Source of the DNA: Siansivirga zeaxanthinifaciens CC-SAMT-1
Lineage (GTDB): Bacteria > Bacteroidota > Bacteroidia > Flavobacteriales > Flavobacteriaceae
DNA length: 64,000 nt
Direction of reading: 5' to 3'
Assembly (NCBI RefSeq): GCF_000941055.1
Contig: NZ_CP007202.1
Span: forward strand, 2,492,437 to 2,556,436
Of this stretch, positions 9,284 through 17,547 are shown piece by piece; the stretch's first letter is position 1; each line of letters opens with the position of its first letter. Position numbers and translations under genes: made by a program. The notes beneath the pieces are model-generated. The model saw only the letters and a program-made list of their open reading frames with translations, was not told the origin of the DNA and did not search any database.

Positions 9284-9901
9284 TTAGGTGGTAAGTGCAA
9301 AAAAAGCTTTTAAACCCGTAAGAATGCTTTGTACAGCATACGAAGCCAGAATTAAACCCATAATTTTACTAATAACGGTAATACCATAAATACCCACTCT
9401 TTGCTGTACCAAATGCGCGCCTAGCAGCAATATCGTTGTTAAGGCCACAACAAGCATAACCAGTCCCGAGGTAATAGCTTGTTCGGTGATGGTGTAAATG
9501 TGGTTGTCTGTCATGATCACCACCGCCATAATGGCTCCAGGAGACGCAATAGAAGGAATAGCTACCGGAAAAATAGTAACATGTTTATAGTCGGTTATTA
9601 AATGCATTTCAGATTCTGGTTTACCCTGACCAAATATCATGGTTAAGGCAAATAAAAATAAAATAACACCACCCGAAATTTGAAACGCATAGAGCGATAC
9701 ATGCATGCCTTCTAAAATAATTTGTCCCACGACAATAAAAAAGAACAAAATAAACAGCGCAACAAACGAGGCTCTTACCGCAATTTTACGTTTGTATTTT
9801 AAATCGAAATTTTTGGTGGCCTCTAAAAACACAGGTACCGAACCCAGCGGGTCGATAACGGCGATTAATAAAAGTAATTTAGTAAGTAAATCGGATATCA
9901 T
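9284..9901 (-). CDS. MarC family membrane protein
   Basis: The 205-residue integral membrane protein has about six hydrophobic helices. The conserved MarC features are present: LIAVIDPLGSVPVFLEAT (about 13-30) with its DPxG motif, QISGGVILFLFALTMIFG, and VAIPSIASPGAIMAVV. The function of the family is not settled; the old link to multiple antibiotic resistance has not held up. The gene follows the DUF3124 lipoprotein gene by 2 bp, so the two form a transcription unit. Confidence 0.9.
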   Translation of the reverse strand: MISDLLTKLLLLIAVIDPLGSVPVFLEATKNFDLKYKRKIAVRASFVALFILFFFIVVGQIILEGMHVSLYAFQISGGVILFLFALTMIFGQGKPESEMHLITDYKHVTIFPVAIPSIASPGAIMAVVIMTDNHIYTITEQAITSGLVMLVVALTTILLLGAHLVQQRVGIYGITVISKIMGLILASYAVQSILTGLKAFFALTT

Positions 9902-9903
9902 AT

Positions 9904-10419
9904 TTAATACACTCTTTTACCGTTGGTTGTAAATGAAAGCCCTTGTTGTCCGTAAGTGGAAAGCATAACCCCTTCGAAAAGTGGTTCGTGTACGTTGGGT
10001 TTTGTTTTCCAGGTAAACAAGAAATTAGCACCCGTACCGCCTTCTTTATCTTTTTCGTCAATAACAATTTCAACGGTTTCCATAGGGGCTATATAAATGG
10101 TTTTATTAAAATACGTGCGTATGGAGCTGCCTTTTGTATCGAAATATTCGGCACGATCGATATAAATCGTATCTTTTATATTTACATTTCGCATGCTCAC
10201 GATGGCTGTTAAATTATAAGTGGTATGCTCGGTTAAACTGTAAACCTGACTGTAAACCGATAAATACGTAGCACCTTCTACAATAGAATCTTTTAAAGGT
10301 TTGGTAATGGTTCTTTTTTTCCAGTTAACTTCGTTAATAGAACTCATTTCTTTTTTCTCCTCGCAGGCCTGAAAAACGAAAACAAATAAAAGAATATACA
10401 GCAGGTTGTTTTTAAGCAT
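9904..10419 (-). CDS. DUF3124 lipoprotein
   Basis: The 171-residue protein has a lipoprotein signal peptide with lipobox VFQAC (Cys 19) followed by acidic residues. The mature part contains ATYLSVYSQVYSL, LTAIVSMRNVNIKDTIYI, DTKGSSIRTYF, PMETVEIVIDEKDKEGGTGANF and FTWKTKP, the pattern of DUF3124 proteins. Their function is unknown; they look like small beta-sandwich envelope proteins. It is translated just ahead of marC. Confidence 0.75.
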   Translation of the reverse strand: MLKNNLLYILLFVFVFQACEEKKEMSSINEVNWKKRTITKPLKDSIVEGATYLSVYSQVYSLTEHTTYNLTAIVSMRNVNIKDTIYIDRAEYFDTKGSSIRTYFNKTIYIAPMETVEIVIDEKDKEGGTGANFLFTWKTKPNVHEPLFEGVMLSTYGQQGLSFTTNGKRVY

Positions 10420-10632
10420 TTTAACACAGTTTAAATGAGTAATTAATCTAAGTTATGAATATAATTAATCTTTTAATTAGATGGGCTATTCCTAGCAACT
10501 AATTACTTTAGTAAATGTATTAAAATTTACAGTTGGCGCTTTCGCGGAAGTATTTAAAGGTTTGTTAAAGTTGTGTGAGGGGATTTTTGGAAGTAGGTGG
10601 GGATAAGTAATTGATTATGGTTATTGTTGTGT

Positions 10633-13203
10633 CTAGTACTTTTTTCTATTTCTGTTTTTCTTTTTCTTAAATCTTTTTTTATTATTCTGTATGATATAAT
10701 CTATATATTTTGATTCTTTTTCCATTTTATTTGATTCAAAAGTTCTTCTTAAATAAGGTAAATTGACTGTATATAAATCTATTTTCGGCCATTTCAAAAT
10801 CGAATCAATATAATCTTGACTTGCTTTTTCAATGATTAATGAAAATAAGGTTCTATCTACTTTAAAATATGTTGGGACAAAATGTAAAAAAACCTGTTCT
10901 CCAGTTTTATTTAAACTACTTGAAATTTTTTCAGATAGGATTTCAATATTTGAATTTCTTGCTGCTTGACAAAATTTGTCGAAGTCAAAAAGAACTAATT
11001 TAGACATTGCATTCCCATATTGCTGAAATGTAAAATCATTTTTGTCAATATTCTTGGTAATAATAGAATTGTCAATTTTTTTAAGAATACGTTTAGTTCT
11101 TTCAGAATCTATTTTAGAGATGTATTCTGCAGATTCGGCAAGTGTTGAAATATCTGAGCTAGAAAATTTATGAAGCAGTAAGTCGTCTGAAATTAGGGAT
11201 AAAAGTTTTTTACTTAATTTAAAGTCAACATCTTTAAGTGTAAATAAAATTGATTTGATTTCATTTAAACTAGAATTTTCTAATTTCCTTTCAAGAATAT
11301 TATTATCGAGTTGGTTTAATATTTTTTTCGTTTTCTCACGGTCTAAGCTATTAAATACCCTCAATGTAATACTTAATAGATTTAAATTTTGAAATGAAAT
11401 TCGATTACTTAAATCTTCATTGTCAAGATTTTCAAAAAGTGATTTACATTCTTTAAAATGATTTTTACTTAAAGTGTCGAAAAAGATAACAACTTCTTTA
11501 ATGGACTCTGATTTTAATTTAGTTCTTATCAAATCATTGTTAGAAATAAACAAATCTAAAGCATCTTTGTGTGATAGTGTATTTATTCTGTATGATATAC
11601 GTCTTAAGTCAAGTTCTTCTAATTCAATTAAACTTGTATTTACTTTACGCTGAGCTATTAAAAGTTCTATTTTATCTGGGCTAATTGCTTTTAGTTCATT
11701 TACAGCTGAATATAAATACTCACTTTTAGCATTGCTAATTTTTTGTAACAGAATATTATTATCAATACTCTCTAAAATATTTTTTGTTCTTTCAGAATCA
11801 ATTTTTTTTAGGTTAGAAAGTGAATTTGAAATATGTTGAATTGGTGCTTCTTGAATCTTGTTTTTGAAAAAATCTTCTTTATCTAAAGATTCATATAACC
11901 AAATTGAATGTTCCCAATTAATATGAGTATAAATATTTTTTAAAGTTCTACTAATTCCATCAATTCTAAATTTTTGCAGAAATGCAATTTGTTCTTCATT
12001 AGGCATTGATGCAATTTCAAAAAAACTATCTCTATCTAAAATGACGTTTAAAGTACTCTGAATATTATCTCTAATTTTTAAATCAATACTATCATTAGTA
12101 GTTAGCTCTTCTGCAAATACCGATATATAGTTGTTAAATTCTTGATTCTTTTTTTCTGCTATTTTTATGAAGTCAGGAAAACTAATTTCTTCTTCGTAAA
12201 CTTTATATAACTGAAACATCAATAACTCGAATGTGTCAATCTTTACAAAGAAAGAATTTGGCGTGTTATTTATAAACTCGATTACTCTCCAATTTAAATT
12301 CTCCGGATTTCGACCACACCAAATTAATCCATAATGATTAGACTTTAATTTTGCTAAAGAATCCATTACACTTGAATCAGCACCATTGTAACCTACAATT
12401 ATTAAATCAAAATTCTTGAGCGATTCTTCAAGTTTTGATTCCATATTTTCCCAAAGTCTTGAAGTTTCTAACTCTGTGTTTTTAATATTTTCAAATAAAA
12501 AATCTCCGTGTAATTTTATAATGTTAGGTCTTTTACCCAAAGTATTTATGTATTGAGCAATTTCATTGTGGGAATAAATTTTGGGTTTGGTATCTGTGTA
12601 TCTTATTAAACTATCATAAAGTAAGTCATCAAAATTGGTTGTAAATACATTTTTAATTTTTTCATTTGCTATTAAATGGGCTAAAAGTAAATATGCTCCT
12701 GAAGGTTCTTTGTTATCGATTAATGATTCGATTAATTTTTGTCTTTCTTTTGGATTTTCTGAAAAACTTTCAAACCAAAAACCATATAATTGATCATTAA
12801 TTAAGTTGTTTTTTAAATCTTCTTCGCTAATTGTTATTAGAAGTTTTTCTAGATATTTTGGATGCTCTGCTTTAAATTTATCAATAGACTTTTCGACTTT
12901 ATAGAATAATTGTGTCTCATGTTCCAAAATTGCGATTTGAAATTCACTTTCCAAACTTTCAAACCTTTCCTCGTCAATTTCAAATTCGTTTAGTTTATAT
13001 TCGGTTCCGTTTTTAAAATTTGAAATAAACCATAGTTTACGAAGTCTTTGAATTATATCAAAACCTGAAGGAATACCTGAACTTATTGAACATCCTGCAC
13101 CTAAAAAAAACGAATATTTAGGAATTGAGTTAAATTCAAGATGTTTTTCTTGAAACCTATTTAGTAAATAATCTATTCCTTTTATTTTTTCTTTAAGAAT
13201 CAT
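10633..13203 (-). CDS. SIR2-like domain protein with C-terminal helical repeats (candidate anti-phage NADase)
   Basis: The 856-residue cytoplasmic protein carries an N-terminal SIR2-like domain: FLGAGCSISSGIP (33-45), VFTTNFDDLLYDS (186-198), IKLHGDF (229-235, catalytic-type His 232) and DLIIVGYNGADSSVMDSL (266-283). From about residue 390 the protein is almost entirely helical and shows related segments spaced by about 38-41 residues: KIDSERTKNILESIDNNIL (467-485), SLDREKTKKILNQLDNNIL (619-637), KDVDFKLSKKLLSLISDDLL (657-676) and KIDSERTKRILKKIDNSII (697-715). The C-terminus is a basic tail. SIR2-like domains of this type act as NAD+-depleting effectors in several phage defence systems (for example DSR2 and Thoeris ThsA), and long helical C-termini serve as phage sensors in some. 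A defence role here is inferred; no second defence gene is certain. Confidence 0.75.
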   Translation of the reverse strand: MILKEKIKGIDYLLNRFQEKHLEFNSIPKYSFFLGAGCSISSGIPSGFDIIQRLRKLWFISNFKNGTEYKLNEFEIDEERFESLESEFQIAILEHETQLFYKVEKSIDKFKAEHPKYLEKLLITISEEDLKNNLINDQLYGFWFESFSENPKERQKLIESLIDNKEPSGAYLLLAHLIANEKIKNVFTTNFDDLLYDSLIRYTDTKPKIYSHNEIAQYINTLGKRPNIIKLHGDFLFENIKNTELETSRLWENMESKLEESLKNFDLIIVGYNGADSSVMDSLAKLKSNHYGLIWCGRNPENLNWRVIEFINNTPNSFFVKIDTFELLMFQLYKVYEEEISFPDFIKIAEKKNQEFNNYISVFAEELTTNDSIDLKIRDNIQSTLNVILDRDSFFEIASMPNEEQIAFLQKFRIDGISRTLKNIYTHINWEHSIWLYESLDKEDFFKNKIQEAPIQHISNSLSNLKKIDSERTKNILESIDNNILLQKISNAKSEYLYSAVNELKAISPDKIELLIAQRKVNTSLIELEELDLRRISYRINTLSHKDALDLFISNNDLIRTKLKSESIKEVVIFFDTLSKNHFKECKSLFENLDNEDLSNRISFQNLNLLSITLRVFNSLDREKTKKILNQLDNNILERKLENSSLNEIKSILFTLKDVDFKLSKKLLSLISDDLLLHKFSSSDISTLAESAEYISKIDSERTKRILKKIDNSIITKNIDKNDFTFQQYGNAMSKLVLFDFDKFCQAARNSNIEILSEKISSSLNKTGEQVFLHFVPTYFKVDRTLFSLIIEKASQDYIDSILKWPKIDLYTVNLPYLRRTFESNKMEKESKYIDYIIQNNKKRFKKKKNRNRKKY

Positions 13204-13361
13204 TTTATTGTATTAGTTACATCGGTAAAATGAATGATTAGTGGCAGATTATGTGGTATTTTATATCGAAACGGAATGCAGTTTGAGTGGGTTAGATACC
13301 TTGATATTATCCACATTCCCTACCATTACTAACACAAAATGTTGGTAACAGTAATTTTGTT

Positions 13362-14048
13362 TCAATCAACAATCATAAAAGCACCACTTATTGAACACAT
13401 TTTCCACATACATTTCCACCCAAATCTTTTCCACTTTAAATTTTTAATCTTTTCCACTCCTGACTCATTCCAACATTCATCATAATATCCATTTGACGCG
13501 TAAACAGCATGGTATGTGTTATAAACTACAAGATGCTTAAGTTTATTGATTCTTTTAGCCCTATGTGGTTTGATTTTTTTAAATTTTAAACCCAGTAATT
13601 TATAAGAATATTTAGTCGGGTAGCCATTATTCAAGTCTGTAATTGCGCTGTCAAGTGTTTGATAGCCTTCAAGAATTTGATTCTTCTTGCACATGGCTGC
13701 ATAACAAAACTCTGCATATTCCTTAAACCTAATGGAGAATTCAGTTGAATCCTTTAGTTTAAAGTTTGCTCGACTTGCTATCAACTCAAGTTCAGATTGA
13801 CTAAAAGTAACAAGGGAATCATCTCTCATGGTCACTTTAAAAATGCTATCATTTTTGATAACATTTTTAAAAATATCTTTGTGACCATACTTCGAATATG
13901 CTGCTTTAATCAGTGCTATTGAAACACAATTCCCACCTTCGTTTACATTACCTTGTTTAAAAGCATTAAATATTTTGGTATCAAGTTCTTGTGCTTGAAT
14001 TATACTGATGCTAATTAATGTTAGAAATAATAAAATTGTATTTTTCAT
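13362..14048 (-). CDS. Secreted protein with papain/calpain-like Cys-His arrangement, function unknown
   Basis: The 228-residue protein has a signal peptide (cleavage probably after AQ, residue 20). I do not recognise the family. Two segments resemble papain-fold cysteine peptidases: EGGNCVSIALIKAAYSKYG (Cys 41 at the start of a helix, comparable to the GDCWFLAAL region of calpains) and NTYHAVYASNGYYDECWNE (His 180, then Asn 186, Asp 190 or Asn 194 as possible third residue). The C-terminal part has further Cys and Trp. It begins 8 bp after the 391-residue secreted protein gene, so the two are co-transcribed and likely work together in the periplasm or outside the cell. Peptidase activity is inference only. 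Confidence 0.5.
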   Translation of the reverse strand: MKNTILLFLTLISISIIQAQELDTKIFNAFKQGNVNEGGNCVSIALIKAAYSKYGHKDIFKNVIKNDSIFKVTMRDDSLVTFSQSELELIASRANFKLKDSTEFSIRFKEYAEFCYAAMCKKNQILEGYQTLDSAITDLNNGYPTKYSYKLLGLKFKKIKPHRAKRINKLKHLVVYNTYHAVYASNGYYDECWNESGVEKIKNLKWKRFGWKCMWKMCSISGAFMIVD

Positions 14049-14056
14049 GCTGTAAA

Positions 14057-15232
14057 TTATTTATTTATAAATTTTTCTATGTCAGTATCATTAGATTTCA
14101 ACTCCTCAATAAAATCATTAGTTGGTGAGAAAAAACCTTTATTGATTCTCATTTTGAGTATTTCTTCACCTAGCTTATTGTTTTGATTTTCTTCTCTTTC
14201 CTTTATTAGTTTTTCAATTTGAGTAATTTGTTTTGTAATTTCTATGTCCGCATTCTCTAAAGTATTTATGATATCTTTCAAGTCTGTTGATTGATTATTT
14301 TGAGTTAAAACATTGTCTAAAAGAATATTCTTCCAAGATACTAGGTGATAAAGAGCAGTTTTGTTAAATGTCAGATAATTATATGACATGGATATTTCCG
14401 CAGATTTAATTTCATTAGATAAATGAACTAATTGCTTAAAATTATTGTCTAAATACAAGCTTGAATATTGAATTGGTGTGAGGTTGTCAATGTCAATTTC
14501 ATTGATTTTATCGATTAAATTTTGTTTTGTACTATTTGTTATTCCAGTAAATAAATTTCTCGTTTTTAAATATTGTTTAAACAATGACTCAAGTTTAGCA
14601 CCATCGGAAGCTAAAATTGACTTATATGTGTCATACGTTTTTATAGAGTTTTCGATATGAATATCCATTGAATTATAAAAATTTAAATATGGTGCCATAT
14701 CATCTTCAAATGCTTGAATTTGTTTTTCATAGTTGGGTGCAAATAGTTTTTTTATGAAAAGGAATACACCTTTTTTTTCAAGAAATCCATTGACAATAGA
14801 CAATACATTTCCTACTGCAGCTCCGACCGGGTGAACATTAATTAAAGAAGTAAGAAGTCCATTGGAATTTGTCGCATTATCTAAACCAGCAACTAGAGCT
14901 TCAGAGCCTAGTTTTGAATTCATTTCAAAATTATTCTCAATACTGGCTCTCATTTTGCTAATAAAACTTTGTCCTTCAAATAATTTGGTATTAGGACTTA
15001 CAGACTTAACGACAAAAGCACTCGCATAAGTTTTTTCAATATCAATTAATACCATTGAAGTATTTTGTCTTATGTAAGAAAGGTTATGTGCCGTGGTTAA
15101 AACTACTTCAATATCAGTTCTGGCTTCTGATATGCTTTTTGCTTTAGCGATATCTACCCAAGTACTCTGAGAGTATAAGTTCAAAAAGAGACATGTCAGA
15201 ATAAGAGTAAAATAAAGTTTTAAAAGTTTCAT
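14057..15232 (-). CDS. Secreted helical protein with a central hydrophobic hairpin, function unknown
   Basis: The 391-residue protein has a signal peptide (residues 1-21, cleavage near LYSQ). The rest is predicted helical by eye, with heptad-like runs at about 170-230 and a charged coiled-coil at about 320-370 (ITQIEKLIKEREENQNN). A long non-polar stretch runs from about 125 to 163, including HPVGAAVGNVLSIVNGFL and VFLFIKKLF. Helical bundle plus a buried hydrophobic hairpin is the layout of alpha pore-forming toxins, but it also fits other helical secreted proteins. I recognise no family. It is the first gene of a two-gene unit with the papain-like protein. Confidence 0.5.
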   Translation of the reverse strand: MKLLKLYFTLILTCLFLNLYSQSTWVDIAKAKSISEARTDIEVVLTTAHNLSYIRQNTSMVLIDIEKTYASAFVVKSVSPNTKLFEGQSFISKMRASIENNFEMNSKLGSEALVAGLDNATNSNGLLTSLINVHPVGAAVGNVLSIVNGFLEKKGVFLFIKKLFAPNYEKQIQAFEDDMAPYLNFYNSMDIHIENSIKTYDTYKSILASDGAKLESLFKQYLKTRNLFTGITNSTKQNLIDKINEIDIDNLTPIQYSSLYLDNNFKQLVHLSNEIKSAEISMSYNYLTFNKTALYHLVSWKNILLDNVLTQNNQSTDLKDIINTLENADIEITKQITQIEKLIKEREENQNNKLGEEILKMRINKGFFSPTNDFIEELKSNDTDIEKFINK

Positions 15233-15364
15233 AAATTTTTAATTTTTATCGGTTTTTAAATTATTGTAGCCACCAACACGATACAATCACCCAAAGCATA
15301 TCACATCCGTTGACAAACGAAGATAACAGAAAATATTTACAAAATAAAGTTAAAACAAAAAAGA

Positions 15365-15601
15365 CTACTGCTTTTTGTAAGATAAAAGCGCGTATAACGA
15401 AGCCAAAGCCCAAACAGCTTCTAAAATTATAAAAGGCCAGTAATTTAAAAGTATAGACGCTAAACACGCCATAGAAGCGCCCACCACATTTAATAGCATG
15501 AAAACCAAATGCTTGTTCGATAATTTGCCTAAAATATTTAAAAGATAGGCGAGTAGTATTTGAAAAACACCTATAAAACCAATCCAGTCTGTGAAATTCA
15601 T
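15365..15601 (-). CDS. Small CBU_0592-like membrane protein
   Basis: The 78-residue protein has three hydrophobic segments (about 5-23, 30-50 and 53-72) and a short basic tail. The pattern (DWIGFIGVFQILLAYLLN, then HLVFMLLNVVGA, then WPFIILEAVWALASLYAL) matches the small CBU_0592 family of inner-membrane proteins of unknown function. It follows the GNAT gene by 4 bp and probably ends the threonine operon transcript. Confidence 0.65.
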   Translation of the reverse strand: MNFTDWIGFIGVFQILLAYLLNILGKLSNKHLVFMLLNVVGASMACLASILLNYWPFIILEAVWALASLYALLSYKKQ

Positions 15602-15605
15602 AGGT

Positions 15606-16142
15606 TTAGTTTTTAAAAGTTAAAAGCATTTGGTGGTTTGGGTTGTACCGCGTCGCTGTTATTTGAAAATCGTGGCGACCAACAATGTTAAAGCCTATGT
15701 TTTTATAAAAATTAATGGCTTTATGGTTTTCTGTCCACACAAACAACCACATACCTGTTTGGTTGTGGTTGAGGGCTTCGTTTATATTATGTTGCAATAA
15801 TTGGTAGCCCAACTTTAAACCATGAAAGGCTTGTAAAATATACAAGCGTTCTAATTTTGCCGCCTGTTGCAATGTAATGTTGGCATGTGGCGCATTGCAA
15901 ATTAATTTAGAATAGCCTACAACCTCGTTATTAAAAGCCATAATGTAAAATATAGCATCGGGGTCTTTTAATTCGGTTTCAAAAGCCGTTGTAGAAAACT
16001 TAATGCTAACATACTCATTAATTTCTTCGGGCGAGGCACTATGCCCATGCGCTTCTAAAAACGTGGTTTTACCTAAATTAGCCAGTAACTCGGCATCGTT
16101 TAAAGTGCCTCTACGAATGGATACCATAACATGAAACAGCAA
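15606..16142 (-). CDS. GNAT family N-acetyltransferase
   Basis: The 178-residue protein shows a GNAT fold. The acetyl-CoA binding region is LERLYILQAFHGLKLGYQLLQHNI (about 92-115, the QxxGxG/A-type loop being degenerate as FHGLKLG), followed by MWLFVWTENHKAINFYKNIGFNIVG (motif B). The substrate cannot be read from sequence. An internal ATG at 16127 (MVSIRRGT) is a likely alternative start, since the family usually begins with the IRRGTLND-like strand. It lies 38 bp after thrC on the same strand. Confidence 0.88.
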   Translation of the reverse strand: MLFHVMVSIRRGTLNDAELLANLGKTTFLEAHGHSASPEEINEYVSIKFSTTAFETELKDPDAIFYIMAFNNEVVGYSKLICNAPHANITLQQAAKLERLYILQAFHGLKLGYQLLQHNINEALNHNQTGMWLFVWTENHKAINFYKNIGFNIVGRHDFQITATRYNPNHQMLLTFKN

Positions 16143-16180
16143 CGGGGTTGCTTTATAAATTGGTTATAATAAATTGATTA

Positions 16181-17473
16181 TTAACTTAATAGAAAGGCTT
16201 TTAAATCGTTATACGTTGAAATAACCACCGATTCTTTTTGTTTTCCCATAACCGATTGTATTTGTTCTGGTAGGGGTTGTTTTTCTTTAATAACGTCTTC
16301 TACAACATCTAAAAATTTGGTTGGATGTGCCGTTTCTAAAAACACGCAATGCGCATCGCTGTGTTCTTCTAAATATTCTTTACAACCTAAATAGCCCACA
16401 GCGCCATGCGGATCGGCAACATAGTTATATTGGTTGTACATTTCTAAAAGGGCTTCACGGGTTTCATCATCGGAAAAACTATAAGAGGACAGGTTTTCTC
16501 TTAATTCGTCGAAGTTGTTTTCATAAATTTCCTGAATACGAATAAAGTTACTTGGGGCTCCAACATCCATCGCATTACTAATGGTTTGCACCGAAGGTTT
16601 CACTTCGTATAAACGCGAAATTAAATAGCGAGTTACCACGTTATTAGCGTTGTTTGATGCTATAAAATGCTGAATAGGCAAGCCTAATTGCTGCGCCATC
16701 ATACCTGCACAAATATTTCCAAAATTACCGCTAGGCACCGAAAACACGATGTTTTTATGTTTTTTATGTAATTGTTTGTAGGCAAACATAAAGTAAAATA
16801 ACTGCGGCAACCAACGCGCCACATTTATAGAATTCGCCGAGGTTAACTGCATGTTTTTGGTAATGCTTTCGTCTAAAAACGCTGTTTTTACCATGGCCTG
16901 GCAATCATCAAACGTGCCGTTAACTTCTAAAGCTTTTATGTTTTGTCCTAAAGTGGTTAGTTGCATTTCTTGTATATCGCTCACTTTTCCGCTCGGGTAA
17001 AGAATAACCACATTAACCCCTTTAACACCTAAAAAACCATTGGCTACAGCGCCACCGGTATCTCCCGAAGTAGCTACTAAAACAGTAACTTCACGGTCGT
17101 TGTTCTGGTTAAAATACCCTAAACAACGCGCCATAAAACGCGCCCCCACATCTTTAAACGCCATGGTTGGTCCGTGAAACAATTCTAAAGTAGAAATGTT
17201 GTCGTTTAAGGGCACCACAGGAAAGTCGAAAGACAAGGTTTCTTCAACAATCGTTTTTAAAACATCTTCTGGAATTTCTGGTGAAACGAATTGTTTGATG
17301 GCTTCAAAAGCAATTTCAGAATTTGATAAATCATCTATGTTTTCAAAAAATTCTTTAGGAAGCGGCGTTATACTTTCAGGAAAATATAATCCTTTATCGG
17401 GTGCTAAACCTTTAATAACCGCATCTTTAAATGTTGTTTTTGGTGCTTTATGATTTAGTGAGTAATAGTTCAT
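16181..17473 (-). CDS. thrC: Threonine synthase
   Basis: The 430-residue PLP enzyme converts O-phosphohomoserine to threonine, the last step of the pathway encoded here. The PLP lysine is in HGPTMAFKDVGARFMAR (Lys 107). LVATSGDTGGAVANGFLG and FSVPSGNFGNICAGMMA are further family blocks, and the N-terminus MNYYSLNHKAPKTTFKDAV with GLYFP is typical of the E. coli-type ThrC. It lies 74 bp downstream of thrB, in one operon with thrA and thrB. Confidence 0.96.
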   Translation of the reverse strand: MNYYSLNHKAPKTTFKDAVIKGLAPDKGLYFPESITPLPKEFFENIDDLSNSEIAFEAIKQFVSPEIPEDVLKTIVEETLSFDFPVVPLNDNISTLELFHGPTMAFKDVGARFMARCLGYFNQNNDREVTVLVATSGDTGGAVANGFLGVKGVNVVILYPSGKVSDIQEMQLTTLGQNIKALEVNGTFDDCQAMVKTAFLDESITKNMQLTSANSINVARWLPQLFYFMFAYKQLHKKHKNIVFSVPSGNFGNICAGMMAQQLGLPIQHFIASNNANNVVTRYLISRLYEVKPSVQTISNAMDVGAPSNFIRIQEIYENNFDELRENLSSYSFSDDETREALLEMYNQYNYVADPHGAVGYLGCKEYLEEHSDAHCVFLETAHPTKFLDVVEDVIKEKQPLPEQIQSVMGKQKESVVISTYNDLKAFLLS

Positions 17474-17547
17474 GATGTTTTATATGTTTTTTATTGCCAC
17501 GAATACACGAATGTTTTTTTGAATTTTTAATTATCAATAATAAATTA

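Noticed and set aside
10530..10550. GCGCTTTCGCGG near the end of the island, similar to palindromic dispersed repeats of flavobacterial genomes
   Set aside because: Only one imperfect copy is visible, so no repeat family can be supported from this window.
10633..15232. A complete named defence system such as Thoeris or CBASS
   Set aside because: No TIR, cyclase or other partner gene is present; only the SIR2-domain protein supports a defence hypothesis.
15261..15467. A 68-codon minus-strand frame overlapping the CBU_0592-like gene
   Set aside because: Overlaps the better-supported small membrane protein in another frame and shows no family features.
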